IMG/VR virus record: IMGVR_UViG_3300007960_000201
Location: 1-23,160 of that record
From: a virus
Strand: one strand, 5' to 3'
Length of the DNA stretch: 23,160 nt
Positions within the stretch are counted from its first letter, which is position 1. Each line of letters opens with the position of its first letter. Both the position numbers and the translations under genes were made by a program. Below the pieces are notes generated by a model, which had not been told where the DNA came from, searched no databases, and worked only from the letters and a program-made list of their open reading frames with translations. Of this stretch, positions 22,039 to 23,160 are shown piece by piece.

Positions 22039-22146
22039 TCACGTCGGTTCGGCAGGGTTTGGTGTCTCTGTGACCCGGTCCATTCCCTGGCCGCATTTGG
22101 TGAAGTAGCAGGTCAGTCGGTCCCACGTGTGATCGGTGCTTTCCAT
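22039..22146 (-). CDS. Possible 35-residue ORF
   Basis: ATG 22146 opens a 35-codon frame ending at TGA 22041-22039, encoding MESTDHTWDRLTCYFTKCGQ and a short hydrophilic tail. It begins 23 bases after the previous stop, on the operon strand. The ribosome binding site is weak (GGCAGG close to the ATG) and there is no recognisable family. It could be a real micro-protein or chance; codon pattern cannot settle such a short frame. Confidence 0.35.
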   Translation of the reverse strand: MESTDHTWDRLTCYFTKCGQGMDRVTETPNPAEPT

Positions 22147-22169
22147 AGCCTGCCGCTCAGTAACGCTGA

Positions 22170-22415
22170 TTAGTGCGGGCATTCCTTCGCGAGGCTACGC
22201 TCCCCCTCTGTGCGCCAGTCGATGTCTGTGCTGCCGTCGGGATACAGATCGATTTCGATGGTGATGCTGTCGATTGCGCCCTGTGCGCCGTCCTGGGCGA
22301 GTTCGGCTGCCAGGTTCTTAGCGTAGCGTTCGATCTTTGCTTTCGGGGTTTCGAAGACCTCGGATTTCGATGTGTCGTTTACGCGGCGCTGTGTCTCGTC
22401 TATTCGGGCTATCAT
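22170..22415 (-). CDS. Unknown 81-residue protein after the small terminase
   Basis: Starts MIARIDETQRRVNDTSKSEV. The first half is charged and helical (PKAKIERYAKNLAAELAQDG); the second half is a likely beta hairpin (SITIEIDLYPDGSTDIDWRT). ATG 22415 overlaps the small-terminase stop as ATGA, which fixes the start; the frame is open further upstream, but those residues are low-complexity Arg/Gly sequence within the terminase gene. No family recognised; position suggests a packaging or regulatory accessory. Confidence 0.62.
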   Translation of the reverse strand: MIARIDETQRRVNDTSKSEVFETPKAKIERYAKNLAAELAQDGAQGAIDSITIEIDLYPDGSTDIDWRTEGERSLAKECPH

Positions 22416-23020
22416 TGGTCTATCACCTCTCCGGATATATCCTCGGGATCGCCCCGTGGAATGTTGATGTTCACCGTGATGCCGCTGCCGCCTCCACCCT
22501 TGTCTCCGTATTCCTCGCGGGTTAGGCGGTGCTTGCTGATGTTCCATTGTGCGGCGCGGGGATCCCCACGGTTCGCTGCCTTCTTCGTGGCGCTGAAATT
22601 GGCCTGCAGGTATTCCGCTTCGGCCCTCTGATACAGAGCCAGAAAGTCCGCGTCGTCTTTGAGCCAAGCGTTCAGGGTTTCGTCGCTGATCCCGATTGCG
22701 TGACACGCCACATATTTCGGCGTGCCGTCCTCAATCATTCCAAGCACTTCCGCCATGTTTTCCGGCGTTCGCTTCCCAAAGCTGGCGAGCAATTGATCGG
22801 ACCGATTCTGCGGATTGGCGATGCGCTGCGCTGTGTCGGTTGCCTTGGTTGCCGGTAACCATTTTCCGGGACCGGGCAACCAGCCCTCTTTCTTGGCCCG
22901 CTTCAGGATCGCTTGCTTGCTGACCGGGAAGTCCTTGGCGATGCCATAGGCGCTGTCCCCCGCCTCCAGTCTGGCCTTGATCGCGTGCCAGTCCACGCCC
23001 GGCTTCGATTGCGCCGGCAT
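22412..23020 (-). CDS. terS: Small terminase subunit-like protein
   Basis: A 202-residue DNA-binding protein that probably recognises the phage genome for packaging. Residues 10-47 (WHAIKARLEAGDSAYGIAKD then FPVSKQAILKRAKKEGW) form a helix-turn-helix; a second HTH-like stretch, TPKYVACHAIGISDETLNAW, lies at about 107-126. The later ANRGDPRAAQWNISKHRLTR followed by EEYGDK is a familiar pattern in small terminases (G-D-x-x-A-A-x-W ... EEYG). The C-terminus is Gly-rich, then ITVNINIPRGDP, a probable large-subunit-contacting strand. It starts in a TAATG junction. Large terminase follows after a non-coding gap. Confidence 0.82.
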   Translation of the reverse strand: MPAQSKPGVDWHAIKARLEAGDSAYGIAKDFPVSKQAILKRAKKEGWLPGPGKWLPATKATDTAQRIANPQNRSDQLLASFGKRTPENMAEVLGMIEDGTPKYVACHAIGISDETLNAWLKDDADFLALYQRAEAEYLQANFSATKKAANRGDPRAAQWNISKHRLTREEYGDKGGGGSGITVNINIPRGDPEDISGEVIDQ

Positions 23021-23160
23021 TAGTGCAGAGCCACATCCGCATCCAACTCAACAACGGCGATGTCGCGGTCAATGATCCCCTCGAACCATTCCGCAGCGTC
23101 GGCCTCGTTGTCGAATTCTTCCATAACCATGATTCCCCACCACGTTCCTTCCTTGTCTTC
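23020..23160 (-). CDS. 3' end of an unknown small protein, cut by the window edge
   Basis: The last 46 codons of a gene whose start lies beyond the window. The visible part includes GTWWGIMVMEEFDNEADAAE and ends DIAVVELDADVALH; it is acidic and probably an alpha/beta fold. Its TAA shares a base with the ATG of the small terminase gene (TAATG), so they belong to one operon. An in-frame Met inside the visible part could be a start, but the frame stays open to the edge. No function can be given. Confidence 0.6.
   Translation of the reverse strand, partial: EDKEGTWWGIMVMEEFDNEADAAEWFEGIIDRDIAVVELDADVALH

Noticed and set aside
22416-22706. Upstream extension of the 81-residue gene
   Set aside because: The extra residues are low-complexity Arg/Gln/Gly sequence read out of frame from the small terminase gene; the ATGA overlap at 22415 gives a natural start.
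1-23160. tRNA genes, insertion sequences or an integrase/attachment site
   Set aside because: No cloverleaf-like sequence, transposase motif, or tyrosine/serine recombinase was recognised by eye. A tRNAscan or profile search could still find something missed.

Overview
The window looks like the packaging, head and tail module of a short-tailed (podovirus-like) dsDNA bacteriophage or prophage. All recognisable genes lie on the minus strand, so transcription runs from the right edge (23160) to the left edge (1). Genes are tightly packed and mostly share ATGA, GTGA, TAATG or TGATG stop/start junctions, as expected of one late operon. The tail set (a tail-tubular-A-like adaptor, a large nozzle-like protein and long internal or ejection proteins, with no tape measure, sheath or tail tube) argues for a podovirus. 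The DNA is visibly GC-rich. Glycan enzymes of LPS/capsule type suggest a Gram-negative host, perhaps an alphaproteobacterium, but this is inference. No integrase, repressor, lysis, DNA-replication or RNA polymerase gene is visible, so the lifestyle cannot be judged.

In transcription order: (1) 23160-22170: end of a small unknown gene, the small terminase subunit and an 81-residue unknown protein, then a possible 35-residue ORF. (2) 22038-21585: about 450 bases without a convincing gene, containing an AT-rich stretch with a 14-bp palindrome, a tandem 12-bp repeat and a nine-G run. (3) 21584-20109: large terminase. (4) 20100-16119: a five-gene surface-glycan cassette (GT9 glycosyltransferase, a capsule-type glycosyltransferase-like protein, an FkbM methyltransferase, a DxD glycosyltransferase, and a methyltransferase/DUF115-like fusion) sitting between terminase and portal. 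(5) 16126-12694: portal, a GNAT acetyltransferase and a pair of tandem paralogous unknown genes, the second split by one in-frame TAA. (6) 12693-9720: a GroES-like co-chaperonin, probable scaffold, a small unknown, a probable decoration protein and the major capsid protein, closed by a strong UUCG-loop hairpin. (7) 9668-1364: three small unknown/virion proteins, a short fibre-like protein, adaptor, nozzle and three internal/ejection-type proteins, closed by an intrinsic terminator. (8) 1284-1: a tail fibre with its own strong ribosome binding site, and the start of one more gene.

The assembly genes form a coherent virion kit: terminase fills a head built from portal, scaffold, capsid and decoration proteins, possibly helped by a phage co-chaperonin for the host chaperonin. 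Adaptor, nozzle, fibres and ejection proteins complete the tail. The glycan cassette is the most unusual part. It could modify the host surface or decorate virion proteins, and it is tied translationally to the terminase-portal operon. Also notable are the split paralogue, an 84-bp in-frame tandem duplication, and an anchor-like N-terminus shared by two fibre proteins about 7 kb apart.
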